Position numbers and translations under genes: made by a program | In this document: positions 33,668-42,032 of the stretch, in pieces | Numbering within the stretch: position 1 is the stretch's first letter | How the letters are laid out: each line of letters begins with the position of its first letter | Source: UBA9160 sp035489755 | Lineage (GTDB): Bacteria; Myxococcota_A; UBA9160 | NCBI GenBank assembly: GCA_035489755.1 | Contig: DATGZK010000010.1 | Span: 62,001 to 126,000, forward strand | Direction of reading: 5' to 3' | Length of the DNA stretch: 64,000 nt | The notes under the pieces: generated by a model | Told to the model about the DNA's origin: nothing | What the model saw: only the letters and a program-made list of their open reading frames with translations | Database searches by the model: none

Positions 33668-34624
33668 ATGCGGTCCCGCGCCCTCACCATGGCCTTTTTG
33701 ATGGATCCGATCGGCGGGATCGACGTCGCCAAGGATACCACCTTCGCCCTCATGCTCGAGGCGCAGCGCCGGGGCCACCGGGTCCTCTACCTCGAGCAGG
33801 GGGACCTTGAAGTCGATGACGGCAAGGTCTGCGCACGCGTGCGAGAGATCACCCTCCGCCGGGAGCAGGGTCATCATGCAGAGCTCAGTCCGGCCCACAG
33901 CGTGGTGCTCGACGACCGGGTGGACGTCGTGTTCCAACGCAAAGACCCGCCGGTGGACGCCGACTACATCACCGCGACGCAGATTCTCACGCTTTGCAAA
34001 CGCGCGCTGGTGCTGAATCGGCCCGCCGGGATCCTTTCGGCCAACGAAAAGCTCTACGCCCTCCATTTCCCCCAGCTGATGGCCGAGACCCGGGTGACTC
34101 GCAGTATCCCCGAGCTCATCGACTTCATGGCGAAGGTGGGCGGCGAAATGATCGTGAAGCCGCTCTCCGGCCGCGGGGGGGAGGGCATCTTCCACGTCCG
34201 GCACGATGACCGGAACCTGTTTTCGATCCTCGAGCAGAGCACACGGTTTGGCACGCAGTGGACGATGGCGCAGCGCTACCTGCCCGAGGTCCGAGCGGGG
34301 GACAAACGGATCCTCCTGCTGGAGGGCGAGCCCCTCGGCGCGCTCCTGCGTGTCCCCGCAGAGCGTGAGACGAGAGCCAATCTCCACGTCGGTGGGCGCG
34401 CGGTCGCGACCACGCTCGACGCCGACGACCGCCGGATCGCCGAAGCCCTGCGGCCTTGGCTCGAGCGAGATGGACTCTTTTTCGTGGGCATCGACGTGAT
34501 CGGCGGGCGCCTGACCGAGGTGAACGTGACGAGTCCGACGGGGCTGCAGGAGATCAACACCCTCGACGGCGTGAGCCTCGAGAGCCGTGTCCTCGAGCGG
34601 GTCGAGGCCCGGATCGCGGGGTAA
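33668..34624 (+). CDS. gshB: Glutathione synthetase
   Basis: ATP-grasp enzyme joining glycine to gamma-glutamylcysteine. 318 residues from ATG 33668; ATG 33689 (MAFLMDPIGGIDVAKDTTF) is the alternative that best matches the usual GshB N-terminus. Motifs: ILSANEKLYALHFPQL, glycine-rich loop MIVKPLSGRGGEGIFHV, and the metal site FFVGIDVIGGRLTEVNVTSP. Ends with the expected TGLQEINTLDGVSLE. gshA is not in this window. Confidence 0.95.
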   Translation: MRSRALTMAFLMDPIGGIDVAKDTTFALMLEAQRRGHRVLYLEQGDLEVDDGKVCARVREITLRREQGHHAELSPAHSVVLDDRVDVVFQRKDPPVDADYITATQILTLCKRALVLNRPAGILSANEKLYALHFPQLMAETRVTRSIPELIDFMAKVGGEMIVKPLSGRGGEGIFHVRHDDRNLFSILEQSTRFGTQWTMAQRYLPEVRAGDKRILLLEGEPLGALLRVPAERETRANLHVGGRAVATTLDADDRRIAEALRPWLERDGLFFVGIDVIGGRLTEVNVTSPTGLQEINTLDGVSLESRVLERVEARIAG

Positions 34625-34682
34625 CGGCCGGCACGCTCGTCGGTGAACTCGCAAATTCTACCCCCAACCCCTCGAAAAACCG

Positions 34683-34711
34683 TTGACACCGACGGAGACG
34701 CGACCGATTCT
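34683..34711 (+). promoter_or_regulatory. Possible sigma-70 promoter before the basic repeat protein
   Basis: TTGACA at 34683-34688 matches the -35 consensus fully; 17 bases later stands GATTCT (34706-34711), a poor -10 (three of six). The predicted transcript would have a ~135-nt leader with a TCCGCGC/GCGCGGA hairpin at 34766-34783 and an AAGGAG ribosome-binding site before ATG 34853. Confidence 0.4.
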
Positions 34712-34852
34712 CTCGCCCGGCGCAGCACGTTGCCTCCCTCCCTCGGGCTGCGCGTCCTCCAGGGCTCCGCGCGGTTGCGCGGACGATCTGGAAGCGCGGA
34801 TCGCGTGGGCACAGACGCCTCACGGTCCGCTTGACACAAAGGAGATGGCTGC

Positions 34853-35209
34853 ATGGCCACGAAGGTCGCAAAGACCAGCATCCGCCGAGAGCGTGGATGG
34901 CTCTATTACCTCGACAAGCAGGGGGATGTGAGCCGCGCGAGGATGGCCCGCGGCGGTGGGAAGCCCGCCAAGGGCAAGCCCGAGAAGGTCGCCAAAGCGG
35001 GCGTGAAGCGGGAGGATGGATTCCTCTATTTCATCGACAAGCAGGGCGACGTCTCGAGGACGAAGATGGCCCGCTCGGGCGGCCGCCGACGAGCGGCGGG
35101 CCGGGCAAGCGCTCGGCGCACGGCGCGCAAGCCTGCGCGACGAACCGCGAGGAAGGCGCGCCGCCGCGCGCCCACCACGCGCCGCACGGCGCGCCGCGCG
35201 CGGAGGTAG
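34853..35209 (+). CDS. Duplicated-motif protein with histone-H1-like basic tail
   Basis: 118 residues; AAGGAG lies eight bases before the ATG. The N-terminal half holds two copies of a 33-residue unit (residues 4-36 and 45-77), identical at 22 of 33 positions. Each has the core R-E-x-G-[WF]-L-Y-[YF]-[LI] followed by DKQGDVSR and MAR. The C-terminal 40 residues are almost only Arg, Ala, Lys and Thr (ARRTARKPARRTARKARRR), like the tails of bacterial H1/Hc1 and AlgP proteins. Together this suggests a DNA- or RNA-binding protein, possibly nucleoid-associated. I do not know a named family for the repeated unit. It stands alone between gshB and an NtrC-type regulator. Confidence 0.78.
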   Translation: MATKVAKTSIRRERGWLYYLDKQGDVSRARMARGGGKPAKGKPEKVAKAGVKREDGFLYFIDKQGDVSRTKMARSGGRRRAAGRASARRTARKPARRTARKARRRAPTTRRTARRARR

Positions 35210-35234
35210 CCTAGCTACCGAGCGCAGACACCTT

Positions 35235-35265
35235 GGGGGCGGCGGTTCGCAACGCCGCCGCCCCC
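35235..35265 (+). terminator. Strong GC hairpin after the basic repeat protein
   Basis: GGGGGCGGCGG (35235-35245) pairs perfectly with CCGCCGCCCCC (35255-35265) around a 9-base loop. It begins 26 bp after the stop of the basic repeat protein and ends 37 bp before the regulator ATG. Only GCTGTT follows, so a canonical U-run is missing, but the position fits a terminator. Confidence 0.55.
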
Positions 35266-35301
35266 GCTGTTCCCGCCACGATCGACTGTTACCCTCCCAC
35301 G

Positions 35302-36792
35302 ATGACCGACGAGCGCGCACAGGACGCGATCGAAGGGGCGCGCCGGGGGCGTGGCGACCGTCCCTACGGAATCCTGCTTGTGGACGACGAGGCGGCGATC
35401 CGCGAGTCCCTCGAGCTGACCCTCGAGGACGACTACCGGGTCTTTACGGCTGCGAGCGGGGAGCGCGGCCTCGAGGCCCTCGAGCGCGAAGAGATCGCGC
35501 TCGTCATCGCAGACCAGGTGATGCCTGGGATGACGGGCACGGAGTTCTTGGAGCAGGTCCACGCCCGCCGTCCGGACACGATTCGGATGCTGCTCACCGG
35601 CTACGCCGACGTGGGCTCGCTGATCCGCGCCATCAACGAGGGGCGCATCTACCGCTACATCCAAAAGCCCTGGGAGCCCGACGAGCTGCGTCTCGATGTG
35701 AAGCGTGCTCTCGAGACCTGGGAGCTCGCTCGGCGCAATGCCGGCTTGACGCAGGAGCTCGCCCTCGCCAACGAGAAGCTTCGCAGCGAGAACCTGTATC
35801 TACGACGTGAGGTCCAGGGTCGCTATGCCTTTGACCAGATCATCGGCGCGTCGCCGTCGATGAACCGGGTCTTCGACGTGATGGAGAAGGTGGCGAGCAC
35901 CGATGCCACGGTCCTGCTGACCGGTGAGACGGGCACGGGCAAAGACCTCGTGGCACGCGCCATCCACTACAGCGGTCCGCGCAAGAACGCGCGGTTTGTC
36001 GCGCAGAACTGCGCCGCCCTGCCTGAGACGCTGCTCGAAAGCGAGCTGTTCGGGCACAAACGCGGGGCCTTTACCGGTGCGCACCAGGACAAAAAGGGAC
36101 TGTTCGAGGTGGCCGATGGCGGGACGATCTTCTTGGACGAGATCGGGGAGACCAAGCCCGGGATGCAGGTGCGGCTGCTCCGGGTGCTGCAGGACGGCGA
36201 GATTCGTCCGCTGGGCTCGTCGGAAACCCGCAAAGTCGATGTCCGCGTGATCGCGGCCACGAATCTCGACTTGCGCAAGGAGGTGGCCGAGAGCCGCTTC
36301 CGGGAGGACCTCTACTACCGCCTGCGCGTCGTCGAGATCCACCTGCCACCCTTGCGCGAACGGCGCACCGATATCCCGAGCCTCGCCCACCAGTTCCTCG
36401 ACCGCGCGAACCGAAAGATGGGCCGCAGTCTCAAGGGATTCACCAATGCGGCGATGGACCGACTGGTCGCGCACTCCTGGAGCGGCAACGTGCGGGAGCT
36501 CGAGAACGAGATCGAGCGCGTGGTGGCGCTCGCGGGTGACGCCGAGACGGTCACCGTCGATATGTTCTCCGAGCACATTCGCGAGGCACTGCCCGAGCCC
36601 CCCTCGGCCCCGGAGGGGCTCGGACCGCGGGTCTGGGACTTGAACCTGTCTGTCGACGCACTCAAGCGTCGCATGATCGTCGATGCGCTCACAGAAACGG
36701 GCAGCAAGAGCCGCGCCGCGGAGAAGCTCGGAATCCCTCGTCAGTCGCTCCAGAAGATGATGAAGCGGCTCGGGCTCAAGGACGCGGGCTGA
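35302..36792 (+). CDS. Sigma-54-dependent response regulator (NtrC family)
   Basis: 496 residues. Receiver domain (about 22-140): acid pair Asp28/Asp29, phospho-Asp71 in VIADQVMPGMTG, Lys in YIQKPWEP. Central AAA+ domain: Walker A LLTGETGTGKDLVARAI, the GAFTGA sigma-54 loop intact in KRGAFTGAHQD, Walker B GGTIFLDEIGE, and SWSGNVRELENEIER. C-terminal Fis-type helix-turn-helix (SKSRAAEKLGIPRQSLQKMMKRLGL). It should activate sigma-54 promoters after phosphorylation. No cognate kinase adjoins; the soluble kinase at 29607 is a candidate. Overlaps the convergent methyltransferase by 17 nt. Confidence 0.95.
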   Translation: MTDERAQDAIEGARRGRGDRPYGILLVDDEAAIRESLELTLEDDYRVFTAASGERGLEALEREEIALVIADQVMPGMTGTEFLEQVHARRPDTIRMLLTGYADVGSLIRAINEGRIYRYIQKPWEPDELRLDVKRALETWELARRNAGLTQELALANEKLRSENLYLRREVQGRYAFDQIIGASPSMNRVFDVMEKVASTDATVLLTGETGTGKDLVARAIHYSGPRKNARFVAQNCAALPETLLESELFGHKRGAFTGAHQDKKGLFEVADGGTIFLDEIGETKPGMQVRLLRVLQDGEIRPLGSSETRKVDVRVIAATNLDLRKEVAESRFREDLYYRLRVVEIHLPPLRERRTDIPSLAHQFLDRANRKMGRSLKGFTNAAMDRLVAHSWSGNVRELENEIERVVALAGDAETVTVDMFSEHIREALPEPPSAPEGLGPRVWDLNLSVDALKRRMIVDALTETGSKSRAAEKLGIPRQSLQKMMKRLGLKDAG

Positions 36793-37549
36793 GCGACGCG
36801 GCAAGCCGGGCCGAAAAGCGCAGGCGGACGTAATCCGCGCTCCAGCGCCCCTCGCCATCGCACAGCTCCGGTCGAAGCGCGGCGCACACTTCGTCGAGAA
36901 AGGCCGGCCGTTCCGCGGGTGAAAGGGCCGCCGTGAAGCTCTCGCAGAAGGTCTCGAGCCATCCGCGAATGTCTCCGGGCAGCGGCGTCGGGCGGGGCAG
37001 GAGGGCGATGTAGCCGACCTCGAACCCTCCCGCGGCAAGCCGCTCGGCGTACTCCGCCGCGGTGGGGAAGTACCAGGGGTTGAGCCGGGAGGCGTCCAAC
37101 CGGCGGCGTCCGAGCGCGGCGTCGAGGGCCGCCACGATCTTTGCCACGCAGCCGTGCCCGCCGAATTCCCCGACGAAGCGCCCACCGGGTCGGAGCGCAC
37201 GCGCCACTCCGCGGATCACCCGATCGCGCTCGCGCATCCAGTGCAGCGCCGCGTTGCTGAAGACCGCGTCGAACTCGCGCTCGAAGGAAAGCTCCTGTCC
37301 ATCCATGACGTGTGCGTCGAGGCCGCGCGCCCGGGCCGCGGAAACCTGCGCCGCACTGCCGTCGACGCCCACCACGCTGCAGCCGAGAGCGACGAGCTTC
37401 TCCGTGAGAGCGCCGTCCCCGCAGCCCAGATCGAGCACCCGCTCCCCGGGTTGTGGAGCGAGCAGCTCGAGAACGGGCTGGCCGAGATCGGAGACAAAGC
37501 GGGCGTTTCGTGCGTAACGCTCCGGATCCCAGGTCTGGGTGGAGCTCAT
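36776..37549 (-). CDS. SAM-dependent methyltransferase (class I)
   Basis: 257 residues; ATG 37549 preceded by GGAGGG. Motif I VLDLGCGDGALTEKL, acidic loop VVGVDGSAAQVSAARA, motif IV region FDAVFSNAALHWMRE, and GGRFVGEFGGHGCVAKI. The opening TWDPERYARNARFVSDLGQPVLELL and the later NPWYFPTAAEYAERL resemble the trans-aconitate methyltransferase-like group, but acceptor identity is unknown. It ends within the regulator gene on the other strand. Confidence 0.88.
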   Translation of the reverse strand: MSSTQTWDPERYARNARFVSDLGQPVLELLAPQPGERVLDLGCGDGALTEKLVALGCSVVGVDGSAAQVSAARARGLDAHVMDGQELSFEREFDAVFSNAALHWMRERDRVIRGVARALRPGGRFVGEFGGHGCVAKIVAALDAALGRRRLDASRLNPWYFPTAAEYAERLAAGGFEVGYIALLPRPTPLPGDIRGWLETFCESFTAALSPAERPAFLDEVCAALRPELCDGEGRWSADYVRLRFSARLAASLSPRP

Positions 37550-37607
37550 CCCCGGGCCCTCCGCGGGAGCGCGCTCGCGGGTCGCCAGCTTGAGGCCACG
37601 GGCCCAC

Positions 37608-38912
37608 TCAAAGGATGTCCTCCAGATACGCCACAAGGTCGGTGCGAATGGGCATGAAGTACAGGTGCGCGCCGTGCTCTCGCACCCAGGCCAGGCATTC
37701 TCCGGCAAAGCGGCGGTTCCAGGCGAGGGTAGGCTCGAAGGCGGCGGGAAAGATCACCCGGTTCTTCACCTCCCAATAGCGCCGCGTCTGCGGGCCAAGA
37801 ACGGGCGAAACCCCCCAGTACACCTCGCACCCCGCCAGAAGTTCAGCGCACACGTCCATCTGCCGCAGGTCGAAGAAGGGTTGCGTGAAAAAGCCGTCGG
37901 CGCCCGCGTCGAGTTTGGCCCGCGCCCGCTCAGCTGCCACGTGCAGGCTCGAGCGGTAGGGATCGAACGCTGCGTACACCTTGAGGCCGGGCAGCTGGCT
38001 CTTGATCGCGGCGATGAGGTCCGTCGGGCGGGTGGGATAGACGCGCCGACCGAGCTCCTGCGGTGCGTCGCCGCGCACGACGAGCACTTCGGACAGGCCA
38101 CGCGTTGCGAGCACGTCCTTTAGTAGGAAGGGCCCCGTGAGGTCGAAGTCCATAGAGCGCAGGTGCGCAATCGCACGCTCAACGTACGCGCGTGCCCTTT
38201 GGCAGGCATCCCAGCTCCGCACGGGCAAGCGCAGGAGGTCCGGAATGTTCACGGTCGAGACCTCTGGAAAGTGCTCGCGAAGGGTCCGCAGGTCGGCATC
38301 TAGGGATTCCGCGGAGCGAGGCACGAGCTCGATCGAGACCTGGCTGTGCCCGGGAGCCTCGCGCAAGAGGATCTGGCGCGCCTCGTGCAAGATCTCGTCA
38401 TAGCGTCTGTCGAGGCCCTTACTTTCGCCGCGCAGCCCAGCGACCACGCGCTCGGTCCAGGCGAGGTACTCGACGCGGCGCTCGTGAGACCAGCCCCGGG
38501 GCGGGGCGTGCGCGATGTCGCGAACGTTGCAGATCTTGTCGGCGAGCTTCACGAGCTTCGCCTGCCGGGAGAGCAAAGGTGCGTGCTCGACCTGAAGGCG
38601 TTTTCGCTCCTGCTTTGGGAGTCGCTTGTCGTCCGTCACCTCTGCCACGAGTTCGCGCACCTCGCGGCCGAAGCTGGCTTCCAGCTCTGCTGCCGTGGTT
38701 TCCGTGTCCTCCACGGTGTCGTGCAAGATCGCAGCCTGGAGCACCGCGAGATCGCTCACGCCTCCCACCCGTGCCAGCGTCTCGGCGACTTCGATGGGAT
38801 GATTGATGTACGGCGAGGCGTCCAAATCCTTGCGTCGTTGGTCGCGGTGCTTCTGCGCGGCGAAGTGCAGGGCGCGCAGCAGTTCGAACGATGAGTGGGG
38901 AAGTTTCGCCAT
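37608..38912 (-). CDS. HD-domain (Mesh1/SpoT-hydrolase-like) fused to MTHFR-like domain
   Basis: 434 residues with two recognisable domains in one frame. Residues 1-182 are an HD hydrolase of the small-alarmone-hydrolase (Mesh1) type: His38 (YINHPIE), His64-Asp65 and Glu68-Asp69 (AAILHDTVED), and Asp125 with Asn129 (LVKLADKICNVRD). Residues 188-434 resemble 5,10-methylenetetrahydrofolate reductase: Glu195 in VSIELVP (the catalytic Glu of VSFEFFP), RGD at 280-282, and DAGADGFFTQPFFD at 336-348. The HLTC-like segment of MetF is not recognisable, so the fold may be used differently. No start codon with a ribosome-binding site lies at the junction. Mesh1 hydrolyses ppGpp and NADPH; MTHFR uses NAD(P)H. 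A joint role is inference. Confidence 0.8.
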   Translation of the reverse strand: MAKLPHSSFELLRALHFAAQKHRDQRRKDLDASPYINHPIEVAETLARVGGVSDLAVLQAAILHDTVEDTETTAAELEASFGREVRELVAEVTDDKRLPKQERKRLQVEHAPLLSRQAKLVKLADKICNVRDIAHAPPRGWSHERRVEYLAWTERVVAGLRGESKGLDRRYDEILHEARQILLREAPGHSQVSIELVPRSAESLDADLRTLREHFPEVSTVNIPDLLRLPVRSWDACQRARAYVERAIAHLRSMDFDLTGPFLLKDVLATRGLSEVLVVRGDAPQELGRRVYPTRPTDLIAAIKSQLPGLKVYAAFDPYRSSLHVAAERARAKLDAGADGFFTQPFFDLRQMDVCAELLAGCEVYWGVSPVLGPQTRRYWEVKNRVIFPAAFEPTLAWNRRFAGECLAWVREHGAHLYFMPIRTDLVAYLEDIL

Positions 38913-39148
38913 CCGAGGGCGATTCTAATCGCTCACCCCCTCTCTCGCGCGGCGAGCGCGCCGCCCCGGCTTGCGAGATTCGCCTCGGCGCGTCGGGTCC
39001 GAGAAGGCCGCGGGCCCACCGGAGAGCAGGAAGGTCGTGTGCGCCAGGATCCGAGCTGTGGTTCTCGCGCCGACCCCGCTCGTGGGAAAATGCCTGTTCG
39101 GCCAGCAGCGCCGCGTCTTGCGGGGCTCCAGGGTGGTAGAGTGCAGTC

Positions 39149-39679
39149 ATGGAGACCGTCCATCTCGCTGAGTTCGAGTCTCCCATCGGATCGCTTCGCA
39201 TCCTCTCCACGGCGCGCGGCGTTGCGTACCTTGAGCTTCCTCACGCGAACGGGCGCGGGCTCGCCGGATGGCTCTCGCGGCACGCGCCGGACGCGGAAAC
39301 CGTCCAGGCCTTCGCACCAAACCGCGCAGCGATTGCTCAGGTGCTCGAGTATCTCGAGGGCAAACGGACGGGCTTCGCACTGCCGCTCGACCTGCGGGGC
39401 ACGCCCTTCCAGTTGGATGTGTGGCAGGAGCTCCTCCGCATCCCCTACGGCGAGACGCGCAGCTATCGCGATGTTGCCCGCGCGATTGGCGAGCCTCTGG
39501 CCTCCCGCGCCGTGGGCGGAGCGAATGGCGCGAACCCGGTGGCGATCGTCGTTCCCTGTCACCGTGTGGTGGCCTCCCACGGTCTTGGCGGCTACGCGGG
39601 TGGCCTTGCACTGAAGCGCCGCCTTCTCGCCCTCGAGCGCAGCCGCGCTGCGGCTCCCAAGCAGGGAAGGCTCCTCTAG
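39149..39679 (+). CDS. ogt: Methylated-DNA-protein cysteine methyltransferase
   Basis: Suicide repair protein that takes the alkyl group from O6-alkylguanine onto its own Cys. 176 residues. Active site IVVPCHRVV; the DNA-binding helix YGETRSYRDVARAIGEP and GGANGANPVAIVVP precede it, and GLGGYAGGLALKRRLLALE follows, all standard. The N-terminal domain is short (ribonuclease-H-like). No Ada regulatory domain is fused. Divergent from the HD/MTHFR gene across 236 bp in which I see no further gene. Confidence 0.95.
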   Translation: METVHLAEFESPIGSLRILSTARGVAYLELPHANGRGLAGWLSRHAPDAETVQAFAPNRAAIAQVLEYLEGKRTGFALPLDLRGTPFQLDVWQELLRIPYGETRSYRDVARAIGEPLASRAVGGANGANPVAIVVPCHRVVASHGLGGYAGGLALKRRLLALERSRAAAPKQGRLL

Positions 39680-39817
39680 CAAGGGCCCGCGAGGCCTTTG
39701 GGCATCCGCCGACTGCCTACCGTTCCCCGGGTCTCAGGTCGAAGCGATGCTGCGCCGACCCTCTCGTAAAGAAGCGCCCGGCGGTAGAGTCCGGGCGGCA
39801 CGGGGGAAGGGTGTGGC

Positions 39818-40849
39818 ATGACGAGTGAGGTCGTCCTTCTCTTTGGCGGTCCCACCCGCGAACGGCTCGTGTCCGTGGCCTCGGCGCAAAATGTCGCCGC
39901 CCTCCTCGAAAGCCCCCGCTGCTGCTTCTGGGCTGCGGACGGCGCCGTCTTCGAGGTGCCACGCGACGAACTCCTGCGGCACCCCAAGCCGTTTGAGCAG
40001 GAGTTCGCGCCGCATCGGCCTGCGCGCTGGCGAGAGCTCAAGCTCGCCCTCGACACGTTCAGCGCAGACGGGCTCACGCTCTTTCTGGCGCTCCATGGCG
40101 GCATCGCCGAAAACGGAACGCTTCAAGGTTGGCTCGAGGAGCGCCGCATCCCCTTCACGGGCTCGGGCAGTGCGGCGAGTCGCGACGCCTTCGACAAGGT
40201 GCGCGCCCGCGAGATCATGAGCGCGCAGGGGGTGCGCGTGGCGGAGGGCCGTGTGGTCGAGGGCAGGGACGTACCGCGGGCCCGGGCGAGCCTGCTCGAC
40301 CTGCTCGATCGGCACCCGCGCCTCGTTCTCAAGCCCGTGGCCGACGGCTCGAGCATGGGATTGCAGTTCGTGAAGGATCGGAGCGAAATCGAGCCCGCGC
40401 TCAGCCGCCTTAAGGATGAGGCCCAGCCCTACCTGGCCGAGGCGTTCATCGGCGGCACGGAGCTCACGGTCGGGGTGATCGACCACGACGACGGATTGCG
40501 CGCACTGCCTTGCTCGGAGATCCGGGTGCAAGCCGGGACGAGCTTCGGCTACACCGCCAAGTACCTGGGGCAAGGCGCACGCGAAATTACACCTGCGGAG
40601 GTTGCGCCCGAGATCGCTGCCAAGGCGCAGGAGCTCGGGCTGCGTGCGCACCGTGCCCTCCGCTGTTTCGGCTATTCCCGTACCGACCTCATCGTGGCGC
40701 AGGACGGGCTCGTCTATCTCGAGACCAACACGCTGCCGGGCCTGACCCGCGCCTCGTTCATTCCCCAGCAGCTCGAGGCCGCCCAGATTCCCATGCGAAG
40801 CTTTCTCGCCCGGCAACTCGCGCTGGCCCGTCGCCGCGCGCAGGCCTAA
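39818..40849 (+). CDS. ddl: D-alanine-D-alanine ligase
   Basis: ATP-grasp ligase supplying D-Ala-D-Ala for peptidoglycan. 343 residues. N-terminal LLFGGPTRERLVSVASAQNV (the GG-x-S/T-x-ER-x-VS motif with the substrate-binding Glu), LALHGGIAENGTLQG, LVLKPVADGSSMGLQFV, YTAKYL, and metal-binding LETNTLPGLTRASFIPQQ. The catalytic region is complete. It is not in a mur cluster; its neighbours are ogt and a methyltransferase. Confidence 0.93.
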   Translation: MTSEVVLLFGGPTRERLVSVASAQNVAALLESPRCCFWAADGAVFEVPRDELLRHPKPFEQEFAPHRPARWRELKLALDTFSADGLTLFLALHGGIAENGTLQGWLEERRIPFTGSGSAASRDAFDKVRAREIMSAQGVRVAEGRVVEGRDVPRARASLLDLLDRHPRLVLKPVADGSSMGLQFVKDRSEIEPALSRLKDEAQPYLAEAFIGGTELTVGVIDHDDGLRALPCSEIRVQAGTSFGYTAKYLGQGAREITPAEVAPEIAAKAQELGLRAHRALRCFGYSRTDLIVAQDGLVYLETNTLPGLTRASFIPQQLEAAQIPMRSFLARQLALARRRAQA

Positions 40850-40858
40850 AAGCTCCGC

Positions 40859-41503
40859 TCAACGCCGGGCGAGGACACACGCCGCTGCGACGTAGCGCAG
40901 CGGGCGGGATTCGACGCGCAGGTCTCGAAAGCCCGCCGCGGCAAGGGCACGAAGCGCGTCGCTGACCCGCGAGGGCTCGGCGAGCCGGCCCATGCCGAGC
41001 GCACAGGTCCCTTCGCCCGAGCGCAGCGTGAGGGCGAGGACTCCCGCGGGTTTGAGCACCCGGCACACCTCGCGCAAATCGGCTTCGGGCGCCGGCCAGA
41101 ACTGGAAGCTATTGACCGCGCAGACGCGATCAAAGCACGCATCTGCGAAGGGCAGATGCGAGACCGCCGCCTCGAACAGCACGACCCGCCCTGCCCGCAC
41201 GGCCTCGCGGTTGCGGGCGAGCGCCTGACGCACCATCGTGTCGGAGTGATCGACTCCGCAGACCGTGCCCTCCCGCGCGTGTTCGGCAAGCGCGCCGATG
41301 AGGCGGCCGGGTCCGAAGCCGATCTCGAGCACCTGGTCTTGAGGGCGCAGGTCGAGGTGCTCGAGCGTGAAGAGATTCATCTCATGGTTGAGACGGGCCA
41401 TCACAGCGCCGAAGAGCCGGCCCACGAGCCCCTTCGGGTGGCCGGCTTGCTGCGCACTCCCGCTTCTCTTGGCAGAGCGTTCGGTCGCGGGGAGATCGTG
41501 CAT
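40859..41503 (-). CDS. Class I methyltransferase controlled with a MarR regulator
   Basis: 214 residues from ATG 41503; the upstream part of the frame crosses the marR gene and is ignored. A helical start (GLVGRLFGAVMARLNHEMNLFTLEHL) precedes motif I (VLEIGFGPGRLIGALAEH), the acidic-loop segment VCGVDHSDTMVRQAL, and the motif IV region FDRVCAVNSFQFWP. Similar to UbiE/arsenite-type small-molecule methyltransferases but without their Cys residues. Divergent from marR with the palindromic operator between them, so it is a likely MarR target. Confidence 0.87.
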   Translation of the reverse strand: MHDLPATERSAKRSGSAQQAGHPKGLVGRLFGAVMARLNHEMNLFTLEHLDLRPQDQVLEIGFGPGRLIGALAEHAREGTVCGVDHSDTMVRQALARNREAVRAGRVVLFEAAVSHLPFADACFDRVCAVNSFQFWPAPEADLREVCRVLKPAGVLALTLRSGEGTCALGMGRLAEPSRVSDALRALAAAGFRDLRVESRPLRYVAAACVLARR

Positions 41504-41513
41504 TGACGCGAGG

Positions 41514-41539
41514 TTGTCATTTTGACAATATGTTGTCAA
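41514..41539. promoter_or_regulatory. Overlapping palindromic operator between methyltransferase and marR
   Basis: An AT-rich island in a GC-rich region holds two palindromes that share one arm: TTGTCA-TTT-TGACAA (41514-41528) and TTGACAA-TATG-TTGTCAA (41522-41539). Arms and spacing resemble MarR-family operators. TTGACA at 41522-41527 also matches a -35 element read rightward, though a -10 at the standard spacing would fall on the marR start. The site lies between divergent starts at 41503 and 41541/41547. Strong candidate for autoregulation. Confidence 0.75.
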
Positions 41540-41540
41540 C

Positions 41541-42032
41541 TTGGTTATGACGCGCGCAAGGCGGCGAGCGAACCCGCCGGGCACGGCGGCGAGCGAGCTC
41601 TTTCTGGAGCTCGCGTACACCTTCTTCCGCTTGCGTGCGGAGGGAGACCGCCGGGCCCGCAGGGTGGGCCAGTCGACGGGACGTCTCGGGGTCTTGCGGA
41701 CCCTGGCGGAGGAGGGTCCACGCACGGTCGCGCAGATCGCGCGCTCGCGGCCGGTCGCTCGTCAGGGAGTGCAGCGCCTCGCCGATGCCCTCGCGAGCGA
41801 GGGACTTCTCGAGTACGTCCACAACCCCGACCACCAACGCTCGAAGCTTCTGCGGCTCACCGCGCGGGGGGACAAGGCGTACCAAGCGCTGGTGCGTGGA
41901 CAGCAAGCCTTTGCGGAGGAGCTCGCGAGGGGATTCTCCGAGGACGAGCTGCGACGCTGCACATTGGTTCTGCGCAAGCTGCGTCAGCGGCTCAAGGCAC
42001 CGGAGGACGCGGGGCATGAGCCTCGAGCTTGA
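41541..42032 (+). CDS. MarR-family transcriptional regulator
   Basis: 163 residues from TTG 41541 or 161 from ATG 41547. Winged helix-turn-helix: LGVLRTLAEEGPRTVAQIARSRPVARQGVQRLADALASEGLLEY, then the wing NPDHQRSKLLRLTARGDKAYQAL. Flanking helices for dimerisation are present (ASELFLELAYTFFRLRAEGD; GFSEDELRRCTLVLRKLRQRL). Binds DNA as a dimer and is usually released by small phenolic or hydrophobic ligands. The operator upstream suggests it represses itself and the divergent methyltransferase. The GNAT gene overlaps its end by 17 nt. Confidence 0.92.
   Translation: MVMTRARRRANPPGTAASELFLELAYTFFRLRAEGDRRARRVGQSTGRLGVLRTLAEEGPRTVAQIARSRPVARQGVQRLADALASEGLLEYVHNPDHQRSKLLRLTARGDKAYQALVRGQQAFAEELARGFSEDELRRCTLVLRKLRQRLKAPEDAGHEPRA

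Noticed and set aside
34832..34837. TTGACA right before the basic repeat protein
   Set aside because: It overlaps the ribosome-binding region; a -10 at proper spacing would lie inside the gene, so it cannot drive it.
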